Source: Trifolium pratense
Taxonomy: Eukaryota; Streptophyta; Magnoliopsida; Fabales; Fabaceae
NCBI RefSeq assembly: GCF_020283565.1
Contig: NC_060060.1
Coordinates: 21,762,001-21,826,000 of the forward strand
Reading direction: 5' to 3'
Length of the DNA: 64,000 nt
Made by a program: the position numbers and the translations under genes. Positions within the stretch are counted from its first letter, which is position 1; every line of letters starts with the position of its first letter. The notes beneath the pieces were generated by a model that made no database searches, was not told the origin of the DNA, and worked only from the letters and a program-made list of their open reading frames with translations. Positions 47,733 to 59,196 of this stretch are shown here, one piece after another.

Positions 47733-48395
47733 CACCGGCAGAACTAGGGTGGGGCTGGGGTGGGTCGCGACCACCCTCGGAAAAATAGGAAATTATTAAT
47801 ATACCCTTAATTTTATTATAAAATAAATAATTATACTAAATATATATTTAGTTACGCGTTCAAATGCAAAATGTAAGCGCTAGTCTAGTGGCTCGTAGCA
47901 TGCCATAACATACTCAGGTTGTGAGTTCGAATCCTGCAAAGCATGTTTTTAACATTTTGTTTTTTTTCTTCTCTTTTCTTCGGTTTGTTCGATTTTCTTT
48001 TCCTTTTTCTTTTAAAAAAACAATTTTAATATCCATATGCATATATCAATACAAAAGAAAAATAATTTATATTTTTTTCCAAAAATTATATAGATATATC
48101 AATATAAAAGAAGCACAATTTCTATCTTTTTTTCAAAAAATATATTATTTAGAGTTACACAATTAAATTTTTTAATGACCAAATTTGTGCTTATTATGAC
48201 TTAATTTTTTGTATGAAATATAAATTTGTGCTTAGAGTTTAATGGGGACTAATGAGATGATTTGGCAGAATAAACGGGTACTATTAATGTAAAATTATTT
48301 TACATTATCGGTGCAAATTTTATTTTTTTCTTTAATTTATACATTATAAATTTTTTCTCGACCCACCCTAACTCTTTTTCCCAGTTCCGCCACTA
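47733..48395. mobile_element. hAT-type non-autonomous element (663 bp)
   Basis: The 8-bp duplication GACATCTA flanks both ends (47725-47732 and 48396-48403). The ends CACCGGCAGAACTAGGG and the inverse TAGTGGCGGAACTGGG align with few mismatches. A tRNA-like stretch with TAGTCTAGTGG and GAGTTCGAATCCTGC lies inside (about 47880-47940). It inserted into a reverse-transcriptase/RNase H relic. Confidence 0.85.
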
Positions 48396-48403
48396 GACAT
48401 CTA

Positions 48404-48720
48404 ACACTGGTTGGTTAGTCAAAAAAATTTGGAAACTAGCTAGAGATGTGTCCGTCTTTATTAAAGTGTGAGCAACCTTATTCGTTTGTCTTCTAATACA
48501 CTCGACACTAGAGTGTTCATAATAAGTGAAAAACAAAAATCTACGATGACGAAGAATATCACCAAATTCCATAGCATCATAGGTTTGAGAATTGTCAACA
48601 ACAATTTTTTAGTCTACCTGAAAATCAAAGTCCCAATTTTGTAGTTCATTGGCCCATTTAAGCGCAATAATAGTCTAAAAGCCTTTCCCGCGTGAAATGT
48701 CCATATAGGCGACATTAATG
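48404..48720 (-). pseudogene. RNase H (RVT_3-type) relic
   Basis: The minus-strand translation gives ALKWANELQNWDFDFQVD, IVVDNSQTYDAMEFGDIL, then YYEHSSVECIRRQTNKVAHT and LIKTDTSLASFQIF, with stops in between. This is the RNase H-like domain common at the end of plant LINE ORF2 and related domesticated genes. Only a fragment remains, bounded by a hAT element on one side and a foldback repeat on the other. Confidence 0.75.
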
Positions 48721-48933
48721 TTAAGAAGTCTCACATCAGTTGTGAGATGGGCTTGACAAGTGTTTATAAGCAAGTGACAATCCCAACCTTACAAGCAAGT
48801 GGCTCTGATACCATCTTAGAAATAAGTATCGGGCCTAACTTATCCTTACAAAACCGGCTTGTAAGGTGATAATTGTCACTTGCTTATAAACACTTGTCAA
48901 AACTATTTCACAACCGATGTGAGACTTCTTAAC
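48720..48933. mobile_element. Foldback repeat, GTTAAGAAGTCTCACAT family
   Basis: The left end GTTAAGAAGTCTCACATC is mirrored by GATGTGAGACTTCTTAAC on the right, and further in CAAGTGTTTATAAGCAAGTG is mirrored too. The middle contains AGTGGCTCTGATACCATCTT. This family is widespread in legumes as far as I recall; a target duplication was not clear. Confidence 0.7.
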
Positions 48934-50371
48934 AAATTAAGTTGAATTTCTACAAATCAATGATTTCAATATAACCAATTTTTTTTTTTTTAACAAAACA
49001 GAAGGAACTCATGCTCAAGTGTTGAATCACCAAACCCATTTTCTGACAACAGAGAATAATTAGGCTTAAAACCAAATTTGTTGTGGCTTTCTCCAAACTT
49101 TTAGGTCGCAACCCAAAGATATGAGTATTTTTAATACATGCATTTAGTTTTTTTTTTTTTTTTTTTTTTTTTGTATAATCCATGCATTTAGTCTTTAAAA
49201 TTTAAAAGTGAATAACCATTTTAGTCTTTAACATTAACATATTAGACGATTTGACACCTAAATTTATAAAATAACAAATTAGTCTTTAAAACTAAAATTA
49301 TCCGTCATCTAAGTATCTAACAATGTTTAAAGTTCTAATTTATGCATTTAGGATGTGTTGACTTAGAGAGCATGTTTCTAGAATTTTGTATAGTGCTTTC
49401 ATTAATCTCTATTTTGCAATTTAAATTCATAAAATTTTATTATAATTATTTTTATAGTGTAGCCTAGTAAATAAAATTTCATCTTAAAAAATGAATAAGT
49501 GAAGTATCAAAGTTCGAACTCTGATCCTACATATTACATATAATATTTTTATCAATTAAATTATGTTCCCGAAAACTATAAAAATTTCTTAAATTGATTG
49601 ATATAAAAGACTAAACTAAATTTACCATCTCTCGATCACTTCATAGATTAATTTATCATGTCGTAAATTTAGAGATCAAATTGTTCAACTTTTTTTTTTT
49701 TTTTTTGGTAAATTTTAAAGAACAAACGGTGATTCATTCCCTAATTTATTAGGTGAGCCACTCTCTTTAACACCGAATACCTCCAATATTGACTTGAATT
49801 GTGGGGTTGTCCTTAACAACACCATGGAGTCAACGAAAAGTTGTACACATGTACAATTGGTTCCATTCTTCTTATATTTTAATAAGGTGGCTAATATTTC
49901 ATAATATATTTTATAAACCAAAGCTAAGTCAAAATTTGGATAACTTTTATGGCATTTTGAAAAGGCCAATAAATCATATGATAGTACCACTTCAAAGTTC
50001 AAACGTATACCTAAACATATTTGACACAGCATTCACTTTCAAGTTTCAACCATTTTGCATTTACATGTCCACTTCTAAAAGTTCAACTCAATACCAAATA
50101 TTGGTATCAAATTACTAACTCACCCCTAAACTAAATACTTCAATAAATTTAAAGTTTAACCAAAATATCGGGTTCAAGTGGTTAATTAATTTTTCTTATG
50201 ACGAATTATTCAGAAAAACTTGAATTCAATTTTTTGCAGACACAATTATTGAGCTAACTTTATTTACCTCGCGGTTGAACTCTGATGACCGAACCCTCTT
50301 TTAGGGGCGGATCCATCATAAGGCATGATGTGGCTATAGCCACACCAAATTTTCCTCCAATTTTTTTTTTT
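48934..50371. other. Intergenic, no gene recognised
   Basis: This stretch contains several poly(T) runs (49149-49172, 49690-49707, 50361-50378). A minus-strand open frame at 50032-49715 (105 aa) has no recognisable domain. At 50305 GGGGCGGATCCATCATAAGG resembles a hAT terminus and directly precedes the tandem array. Confidence 0.4.
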
Positions 50372-53300
50372 TTTTTTATATATGAAGGATGTGCGAGAAC
50401 ATTTCCAAAATATATGTGTAATGTTTATATTCTTGTAACAACGATAAAATTACATAGTATTGGCAATAGTCTCCTAATTGTGTGGCTTGTTTTGGTGTAA
50501 ACGTGAGGTTGTGAGTTCAATTATCATACAGTGCAACTTTTATATCTTTTTCCAATTAATTAATTTATTTATTTTTGACAAAGCCAATTAATTTATTTAA
50601 ACAGAAAAATCTTAAAATCACAAAAAATTGCGACGCTCGGGAACCAAACCAACACATCTTTTATGAAATGAAATTAACATTATTATATATAATGGTTACC
50701 AAAAAACTCTTATAGATTGAAAAAGAGTTATATCCCTTCATCAAGTGACATATTTTTTTCCATAAATTGAAACAATTTGCATGCGGAAAAAAATATCATA
50801 GTATTGAAACAATTTTTTTATATATGAAGGATGTGCGAGAACATTTCCAAAATATATATATATATGTAATGTTTATATTCTTGTAACAACGATAAAATTA
50901 CATAGTATTAGCAATAATCTCGTGTTTGTGTGGCTTGTTTTGGTGTAAACGTGAGGTTGCAAGTTCAATTATCATACAGTGCAACTTTTATATCTTTTGC
51001 CAATCAATTAATTTATTTTTGACAATGCTGATTAATTTATTTAAAACGGCAAAAAATTGCAATGCTTGGGAACCAAACCAACACATCTTTTATGAAATGG
51101 AATGAACATTATTATTATATATAATGGTTACCAAAAACTCTTATAGATTGAAAAATAGTTATATCCCTTCATCAAGTGACATAATTTTTTCCTTAACTTG
51201 AAACAATTTGCATGCGGAAAAAAATGTCATAGTATTGAAACAATAAGGATGTGCGAGAACATTTCCAAAATATATGTGTAATGTTTATATTCTTGTAACA
51301 ACGATAAAATTACATAGTATTGGCAATAGTCTCCTAATTGTGTGGCTTGTTTTGGTGTAAACGTGAGGTTGCAAGTTCAATTATCATACAGTGCAACTTT
51401 TATATCTTTTGCCAATTAATTAATTTATTTATTTTTGACAATGCCAATTAATTTATTTAAACAGAAAAAATCTTAAAATCACAAAAAATTGTAACGCTCG
51501 GGAACCAAACCAACACATCTTTTATGAAATGGAATGAACATTATTATATATAATGGTTACCAAAAACTCTTATAGATTGAAAAAGAGTTATATCCCTTCA
51601 TCAAGTGACATAATTTTTTCCATAACTTGAAACAATTTGCATGCGGAAAAAAATGTCATAGTATTGAAACAATTTTTTTTATATATGAAGGATGTGCGAG
51701 AACATTTCCAAAATATATGTGTAATGTTTATATTCTTGTAACAACGATAAAATTACATAGTATTGGCAATAGTCTCCTAATTGTGTGGCTTGTTTTGGTG
51801 TAAACGTGAGGTTGCGAGTTCAATTATCATACAGGGCAACTTTTATATCTTTTGCCGATTAATTAATTTATTTATTTTTGACAATGCCAATTAATTTATT
51901 TAAACAGAAAAAATCTTATAATTACAAAAAATTGTAACGCTCGGGAACCAAACCAACACATCTTTTATGAAATGGAATTAACATTATTATATACTAGTGG
52001 CCAAACGGGCACGTTCCGTGCCCGTTTGTGTGATCCGCTTTTTCTATTGCGCTAACTTTTTATTTTTTTAATCTAGTTTTTCTTCTAATATGCAATTACT
52101 TTATCAACCAATTTGTTCTATTTTCGTACTATTATTTCTCTCCATGTTTATACTCCATAGGAGTATCTATGAATTGAAATAAAGAAAAACTAATTAAAAA
52201 ACAATAAGAAAAAAATACAGATTAATAATGAAATAATGAAAATTAACATGATAACTTAATTAAACTGTATTGAACTTTTCGACTCATTAAAATGTTGAAG
52301 AAAATTAAATTTGGATGAAGAAATTGAGCAAAAAAGTACCAAAAGAGATAATCAAAACAACCAATCTCAGTAAATAATATCACTCTATTTTGATATTGTA
52401 GCACAATCTTTCCAACCTTTTGAATAAAACCAAAAAGGCTAGGAGAGGAAGAGACATGAAACAAAATATGTTATTTTTTAATATCCCCTCCAATAACAAA
52501 CATATATGTAGTGCCACCATATCCGTATTCTCCTTGCACTAATCTGCACATCTTCCATATCAAATTATAAATGAAAAAAAAAAAAATCATCAGAGAAAGA
52601 AAAATTAAAACAACACTAATAATATATATCTATTTAATGATTAGTTAACTTCCAATATCATTTTCTTATATAACAATTTTTTAACAATGAAATGGTAAGA
52701 TTCGAATAATAAAAAGGATGTCAAATTTTTTAACTATTGAGTGAAAATACTCCGAATTTGAACACATCAAAAGTGAAGTATAGAATCTAACCTTTATGTA
52801 TAAAAACACGATATTCTTTAATTATGTCACAATGGCAAAAGCAATTTAGTAACCATCAATAGTCATGGTGAAGAATAGAGTTAAGTTATAATCTTTTCAA
52901 CCTAAATAAAACACATACAAATAAAAATTAAATAAAACAATACCGAGTTAACAAATATTTTAAGAGTGATTCACCATATTGAAAAAAAAAGCATTAGGAG
53001 AATTAATATCATTTTTTTTTCGGAAGGAGAATTAATATCATGACATGCATATATAATTTATCATACCTTGGTATTATTTATTGGGCTATCAAAATGACGT
53101 GAGATTTAATTTAAGAAATCATTAGATGCCAAATAGTTCTTTCAAAATTGAGAATAATGGATATCCTACACCCTATTAAATGGAAAACAGAAGAAGCACT
53201 TTAACACTATTATGCTTCAAAGTCAATTCAAATATTTAAAATATAGAAGATGAAAAATTGAGACAACAAACCTTTAAAGGGTTCTCACATTTCCTTTTCT

Positions 53301-54697
53301 AGACCATCTCTCGGGTGGTAGTGTGAGATTAAGTTTCTTCACCATTGAACCCACAATTGACATAATTGCTTGCACTCTCTACCATCAACAACACATAAAA
53401 ATCCAATTTGTTACCGAGCAAATTATAATCTATTAGTCACATGTTCACAGTTTAAATTAAAAAAACCACTACAATTTTCATGCATGTGATATTTTTCAGA
53501 CGTTAACTTATTTGTTTTCATCAAAAGTTTTTTATTTCATTTGTACAAACACTACAACATGCATGGTTGAAAAACAGTTAACACATGTTCATCTTTCTTT
53601 TTTCAAAAGAAAAGTTTTTTCAAAAGAAAAGACATGATGAAATAAAAACAATAAAGAATACAAACAATTTCAATCCATACAATGTACATTATAAGTCATA
53701 TAATAGAATTTTGTTTACTCTAAACCGTTACATATATCGATATGATGCAATAACATTGCAATTCACCAAATGGAAATTAAATTTCAGCAAGACTCCAAAA
53801 TTATGTTGATCTATGTAATCTAAATGCCTTGATTCCAGCCCTGTCAAATAATTGATAACAGAACATATGTGCCACGGAATTGAAAACACACAAAAACATT
53901 ATAAAAAAAATGTAATATGTTTAACCAATTTGTTCTATATATTTTGGGTTCTTAGATTTTCCTTTCTTTTGTTTTTGTGTTTTAATTTCAAAGAGTAGTT
54001 ATATTTTCTTTTTGAAATGATATAACCGATTTCAACTTCCACCCTTTAAATATTATTTTTTTTTGAAATTTTTGCAATAAATGAAGGGTAAAATTGGAAA
54101 GAAAATAGGCTACACCAAAAGAAATGTTTTCCCTTTATTAATGTTATAGATAATGGTTACCAAAAAACTCTTATAGATTGAAAAAGAGTTATATCCCTTC
54201 ATCAAGTGACATATTTTTTTCCATAAATTGAAACAAGTTGCATGCGGAATAAAATGTCATAGTATTGAAACAATTTTTTTATATATATGAAGGGTGTGCG
54301 AGAACATTTCCAAAATATATGTGTAATGTTTATATTCTTGTAACAACGATAAAATTACATAGTATTGGCAATAATCTCCTGGTTGTGTGGCTTGTTTTGG
54401 TGTAAACGTGAGGTTGCGAGTTCAATTATCATGCAGTGCAACTTTTATATCTTTTGCCAATTAATTTATTTATTTATTTTTGACAATGCCAATTAACTTA
54501 TTTAAACGGCAAAAATCTTGAAATCATAAAAAATTGCAACGCTTGGGAACCAAATCAACACATCTTTTGTGAAATGGAATGAACATTATTATATATAATG
54601 GTTACCAAAAACTCTTATAGATTGAAAAAGAGTTAATCCCTTCATCAAATAACATAATTTTTTCCATAAATTGAAACAATTTGCATGCGGAAAGAAA
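50372..54697. repeat. Tandem array of a ~440-bp unit, five copies, split by a Helitron
   Basis: The landmark GATGTGCGAGAACATTTCC occurs at 50388, 50830, 51248, 51691 and (as GGTGTGCGAG) 54292. Spacings are 442, 418 and 443 bp, and 444 bp once the 2157-bp Helitron is removed. Every unit also carries GTAACAACGATAAAATTACA, GGTTGYGAGTTCAATTATCA, GGGAACCAAACCAACACATC and ATTTGCATGCGGAAA. Copy 3 lacks about 25 bp at its start. Units are well above 90% alike. No protein is encoded. Confidence 0.92.
51994..54150 (-). mobile_element. Non-autonomous Helitron (2157 bp)
   Basis: Read on the minus strand the element starts TCTATAACATTAATAAAGGG (54150) and ends CTAG (51997-51994). A GC-rich hairpin (stem AAACGGGCAC, loop of 5) lies at 52003-52027 just before the CTAG. 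It inserted precisely between A and T of a 440-bp repeat unit, with no duplication: removing it restores ATTATATATAATGG as in the other units. These are the defining features of Helitrons. No Rep/helicase frame is seen, and no captured gene was recognised. Confidence 0.92.
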
Positions 54698-55112
54698 TAT
54701 CACAGAATTAATTCATTAAAAGTCAAAATTACGTATTGATCAATATTCGATACACTTGATTTATTGAACAAAAATTAGTCCTGAATCCTCCATGCACCTT
54801 TTCTTGGAAACTAATACCTAAAATCCAATGATCAGGGTCATATTGGTCATTGCAACAACCTATAGCACAATAATACTAATATTAACTTGCTTATTAAAAA
54901 TATCACAAAATTAATTCATTAAAAGTCAAAATTATGTACACTATAATTGATCGATATTCGATACACTTGATTTATTGAACAAAAATTAGTCTTGAATCTG
55001 CCCCTGCCCCTTTTCTTGGAAACTAATACCTAAAATCCAAATATCAGGGTCAGATTGGTCATTGCAACAACCAATAGCACAATGATACTAATATTAACTG
55101 CTTATTAAAAAT
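54698..55112. repeat. Tandem duplication of a ~203-bp unit just upstream of the formin gene
   Basis: Unit 1 (54698-54900) and unit 2 (54901-55112) both run from TATCACARAATTAATTCATT through CGATACACTTGATTTATTGA and TTTTCTTGGAAACTAATACC to CTTATTAAAAA. The second ends about 140 bp before the formin ATG, so it lies in the promoter region. The CTGCCCCTGCCCC motif inside unit 2 resembles a hAT terminus and may be the right border of the element family that seeded the array. Confidence 0.85.
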
Positions 55113-55252
55113 ATCAACTACCAAATCCAATAGCACAAAGTCAAAGAAGACTCTAGAAGAAGACAAAGCTTGCAATGATCATCAAAATGAAAAAAACACA
55201 AAAAGCATATTATCTTGTTTTGAAAACATCAATGTAATTATAATTACAATCT

Positions 55253-57975
55253 TTGTTCCTCTTCATATTCATGGCTTTCAACATGATGTTTCTTCTAATC
55301 CTTGTTCTTGTTTTACAAATTTTTCTAATACCAACTTTCTATTGCCACACCAATTTATCTCAAAGCCAAAACATTGAAATTTTTTATCCAATTGAAACTG
55401 ATGAACAACCAAAACCAACACAACCATCACCAATACCAATACCAATACCATCATCCACAAAATCTTCTTCAAATAGTAAAATAGTAACTGCTGTAGCTGC
55501 ATCTGCAACAGGAACATTAGTTCTTTCTGCTCTAATTTTCTTCTTTGTTATGAAGTGCTTTAGAGCAAAAAGAAGAAATGTTGTGATTGTAAACAATAAC
55601 AACACTTCTTCTTTAGATCATGGAAATGGTATGCCTCAAGTGAAAGTGATTGAGAAAATGGAAGGTAAAATCAAAGGGCTTATTATTGATGAAGATGGTT
55701 TAGATGTTGTTTATTGGAGAAAACTTGAAGATCAAAACTCTAATAAGGATTTGCAAAAGGGTGGTCCTAAAAAAAAACAATATTATGATCACAATCACAA
55801 TGAAGAAAATCAAGGGAAAAATTTAGAGTCATCAAGGAAAAAATCAAGGGAAAATCAAGAAACTCATTTGCTTAGAGGAAAATCTTCAACTTCACACATG
55901 AATATATTTCCACAAGAATCATCATATACAATTATGAAAATTACACCTCCTGCACCTCCTCCTATTATTCCTACTCAACCATTTTCTTTAGACCTTCTTC
56001 CTTCATCGCCGAAACGGCTAAAACCACCCTCAACTTCTTTCTCATCAATTCCAAAACATTCAAATCCTTTTGTCTCATCAATTCCGAATATGACGAATGA
56101 TGAAACGCCAGTAATATCTGATGATAGAATGAGTCAAAAACCGCAGCCACCTCCTCCTCCTCCTCCACCAATACCTGATAGAAAAAGTTCAGCACCGACG
56201 CCTCCTCCTCCTCCTCCACCAATACCGGATAGAAAAAGCTCAGCACCGGCGCCTCCTCCTCCTCCTCCACCAATTCCAAATAGAAAGAGTTCTGCAACAC
56301 CGCCACCACCACCTCCTCCTCCAGTAACTGGTGGAAAGAGTCCTGCACCACCACCCCCGCCGAAGACAGGTGGATTGAAATTGAAGTCATCATCAAAACC
56401 ACCACCTATCCCTATTGAAACATCTTCAAGTGAAGTAAAAATGAAACCGTTGCATTGGGATAAGGTGAATACTAATCTTGACCACTCTATGGTGTGGGAC
56501 AAAATCGACCGTGGTTCATTCAGGTAATTCTAATATATACTTTATTTTCTAAGATTAATATGTAAATTTTGATCCTACATTTCAACATTTATTTATCATT
56601 AACAATGTTGTTGACCTGAAGTTGTTAATGAGTTATAGTAAAGTCAAATCGTTCGGGAGTCAAATCGTTCAGGAGAACCTGAGTTCAAATTCTGGCTAGA
56701 GGGTTAAGACAAAAAAAAAACATGCACTGATGATTTTTCTAAATTTTCAGGGTTGATGATGATCTTATGGAAGCTCTCTTCGGGATTGTTGCAGCCAATT
56801 CAAACAAATCAGACGGTAACACTTCAAAAGGAAAGGAATCAACAAGTCCAAACAGGGATGCATCGACAAATGCTTTCATTCTTGACCCTAGAAAATCACA
56901 AAACACTGCTATAGTTTTGAAATCTCTTGCAATCTCACGAAAAGAAATCATTGAAGCACTCATTGATGGTCAAGGCCTCAATGCAGATACAATTGAAAAG
57001 CTTTCAAGAGTAGCTCCAACAAAAGAAGAACAATCCCAAATACTTGAATATCAAGGAGACCCAACAAAACTTGCAGCAGCTGAATCTTTCTTGTACCACG
57101 TCCTCAAAGCAGTTCCTTCGGCATTTAAGCGCTTGAATGCAATTCTATTCAGGTTGAATTATGAATCGGAGATTGTAGAAATCAAGGAGTTTCTGCAGAC
57201 CCTTGAGCTAGCGTGTAAGGAGCTTCGAAACCAAGGAGTTTTTGTGAAGCTTCTTGAAGCAGTTCTTAAGGCCGGAAACCGTATGAATGCAGGTACTAAC
57301 AGAGGTAATGCTCAAGCTTTCAACTTGGTTTCTCTAAGGAAACTCTCTGATGTTAAGAGTGTTGACGGAAAAACCACATTGCTTCACTTTGTGGTTGAAG
57401 AAGTAGTCCGTTCCGAAGGAAAACGCGCGGTTCTTAACCGCAATCATAGTTTGAGTCGTAGTTTCAGTAGGAGCAATAGCAGCAGTGGCATTGGAGACTC
57501 TATGGATTCTGCTACTTCAAAGGAACAAAAACAAAGGGAATATACAACACTAGGATTACCAATTGTAGGAGGGGTCAGTGCTGAGTTTTCCAATGTAAAG
57601 AAAGTTGCTCAAACAGATTACAATAGTTTTGTTGGTTCTATCTCAGCACTCTTGGCAAAGATAGTTGAAATTCGGCAACTTGTTTCGCAGTGTGGAAAAA
57701 ATGATAAAGATGGAAAGTTTATCAGAGAGATGAACCATTTTCTTGAAAATGCTGAAAAGGAAATGCAATTGGTGAGTGAAGAACAAACAAGGGTAATGCA
57801 GCTTGTTAAGAGAACAACGGATTATTATCAAGGTGGAGCTTCAAAAGACAGTGCAGGAGAACAGCCTCTTTATCTATTTGTTATAGTCAAGGATTTTCTT
57901 GGAATGGTTGATCAAGCCTGTATAGATATCACTCGAAACATGCAGAAAAAGAAGATACCTAAGGCAAAGTCTTAA
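55253..57975 (+). CDS. Type I formin (FH1-FH2), 2 exons, 831 aa
   Basis: The exons are 55253-56523 and 56751-57975, joined within an Arg codon (AG|G). It nucleates and elongates actin filaments at the plasma membrane. A signal peptide (about 1-30; a second Met at 55271 is an alternative start with a better context) is followed by a short Pro-rich outer segment, a transmembrane helix (about 78-100, GTLVLSALIFFFV) with a basic stop-transfer, and a cytoplasmic linker. The FH1 region (about 230-390) has blocks of seven to eight prolines for profilin. The FH2 domain (about 395-815) begins VKMKPLHWDKV and holds the signature GNRMNAGTNRGNAQAF and KTTLLHFVVEEV. Type I architecture with a small exon number resembles AtFH4/AtFH8. 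The CDS is intact; the short outer domain is typical of that subgroup. Confidence 0.95.
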
Positions 57976-59196
57976 AAACAGCCTACGTTCGCAATGTCCG
58001 TGACATCAACATTTTTCAAGTCTCTGTGAGGCCATACAAGTCGTATTTGACTGCAATTTTTCACAACAATGAAAATAGCGACCTTCGCTATTTTAAACCT
58101 TGCACGACAAATTAAGGGTGGAAGTCAGCAGAGGGATGAGCAGAAAAGTCTTTTTGAGGTGTCAAACCTGCCGGAACATAGCAGGTCAAACAATTCTAGG
58201 ATTAGTAAAACTGTTTCAACTTTTTCCTATGTCACCAATTACCCAAGGAGCTGAAATTCTGTCATGACAGGACCAATTTGTGTCTGGAAAATTAAGCTAA
58301 TATCTCCTTGTCTTTATGATACTATAAAATGTAGGTGTTACTTGTATAGAGAACTATTGTTCACGAGCCTTTTTGAAGTCTAGTGTATATAGATGTTGGA
58401 TTCTTTTGGCATTAACAGTACTTGCAACATATTTTCTTGTTTACTATTACTATGTTTGTAGCATTCCAGTGCTAGAATAATGTTTGAATTTTTAACTTTG
58501 AAAAGATCCCACCATTTCTGAAAAAGTCTTAATACAGTTCATGTTCCAGAACATGAAGGGTGTATACCTTAATGATGTACTTAATTAGTTTGGGCTTCCA
58601 TATTTCTCAAAATCTTCGATCACGCTTCCCAATGCAGGTCTTACACTATTGCATGTGAATGTGAAGATGGGTGAGTATACAGAAATGGGGTTTATAATAC
58701 TTCATTGCTAGTGTTGACAGTCGCAGATAGCGAAAAGTTTATTCAAATTCTGCTACACTACAACCACTCCTTGATAACGCTTTGCACTAGTTAGCGCATC
58801 ACCGAACATTAATGATTTGTTCAAGTTTCTCTTAGTTTTTCAAGAGATATGTGATCTACAATACGTTAGAAACTACTATATATCAATCACCCATAGGCTG
58901 AAGAGAGACAGAAAACTGATGCAACCAACTACAAGAAAATATATGCATTTTTCACATTATTACAAGCATTATACAATATTATTTTCTAATTTGAATTTTC
59001 TAGAAGAAGAATTTGCCATCAATAAATGATGTCTACTCCTTCTACGAACTTCTCAGAATGTTCATAATTAAGCTCCCTATTTAACTAGAAGACTGTTCCA
59101 CTGTTGCATACTGAACTATAATATCATAGGGTTGAATTGTTTTCATTGTTTTATACTCTGAACATATACTACCAGACTCACTGGTGTGTTTAACTT
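57976..59196. other. 3' flanks of two convergent genes
   Basis: The first ~480 bp is probably formin 3' untranslated region. Sequence close to 59197 belongs to the 3' end of the WVD2-like gene. No separate gene was recognised; short frames such as that at 58069-58254 lie in the likely untranslated region. Confidence 0.45.

Noticed and set aside
49715..50118. Overlapping ~105-aa frames on both strands.
   Set aside because: Neither shows a recognisable domain, codon pattern or splice context; overlapping frames of equal length on both strands suggest chance.
53550..53566. CACTACAACATGCATGG inside the Helitron, similar to the nested CACTA terminus.
   Set aside because: Only ten bases match, and there is no partner end or triplet duplication.
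55278..56502. Minus-strand frames of 79-144 aa opposite the formin.
   Set aside because: They are rich in Gly, Glu or Val because they mirror the proline codons of the FH1 region; the plus-strand gene explains them.
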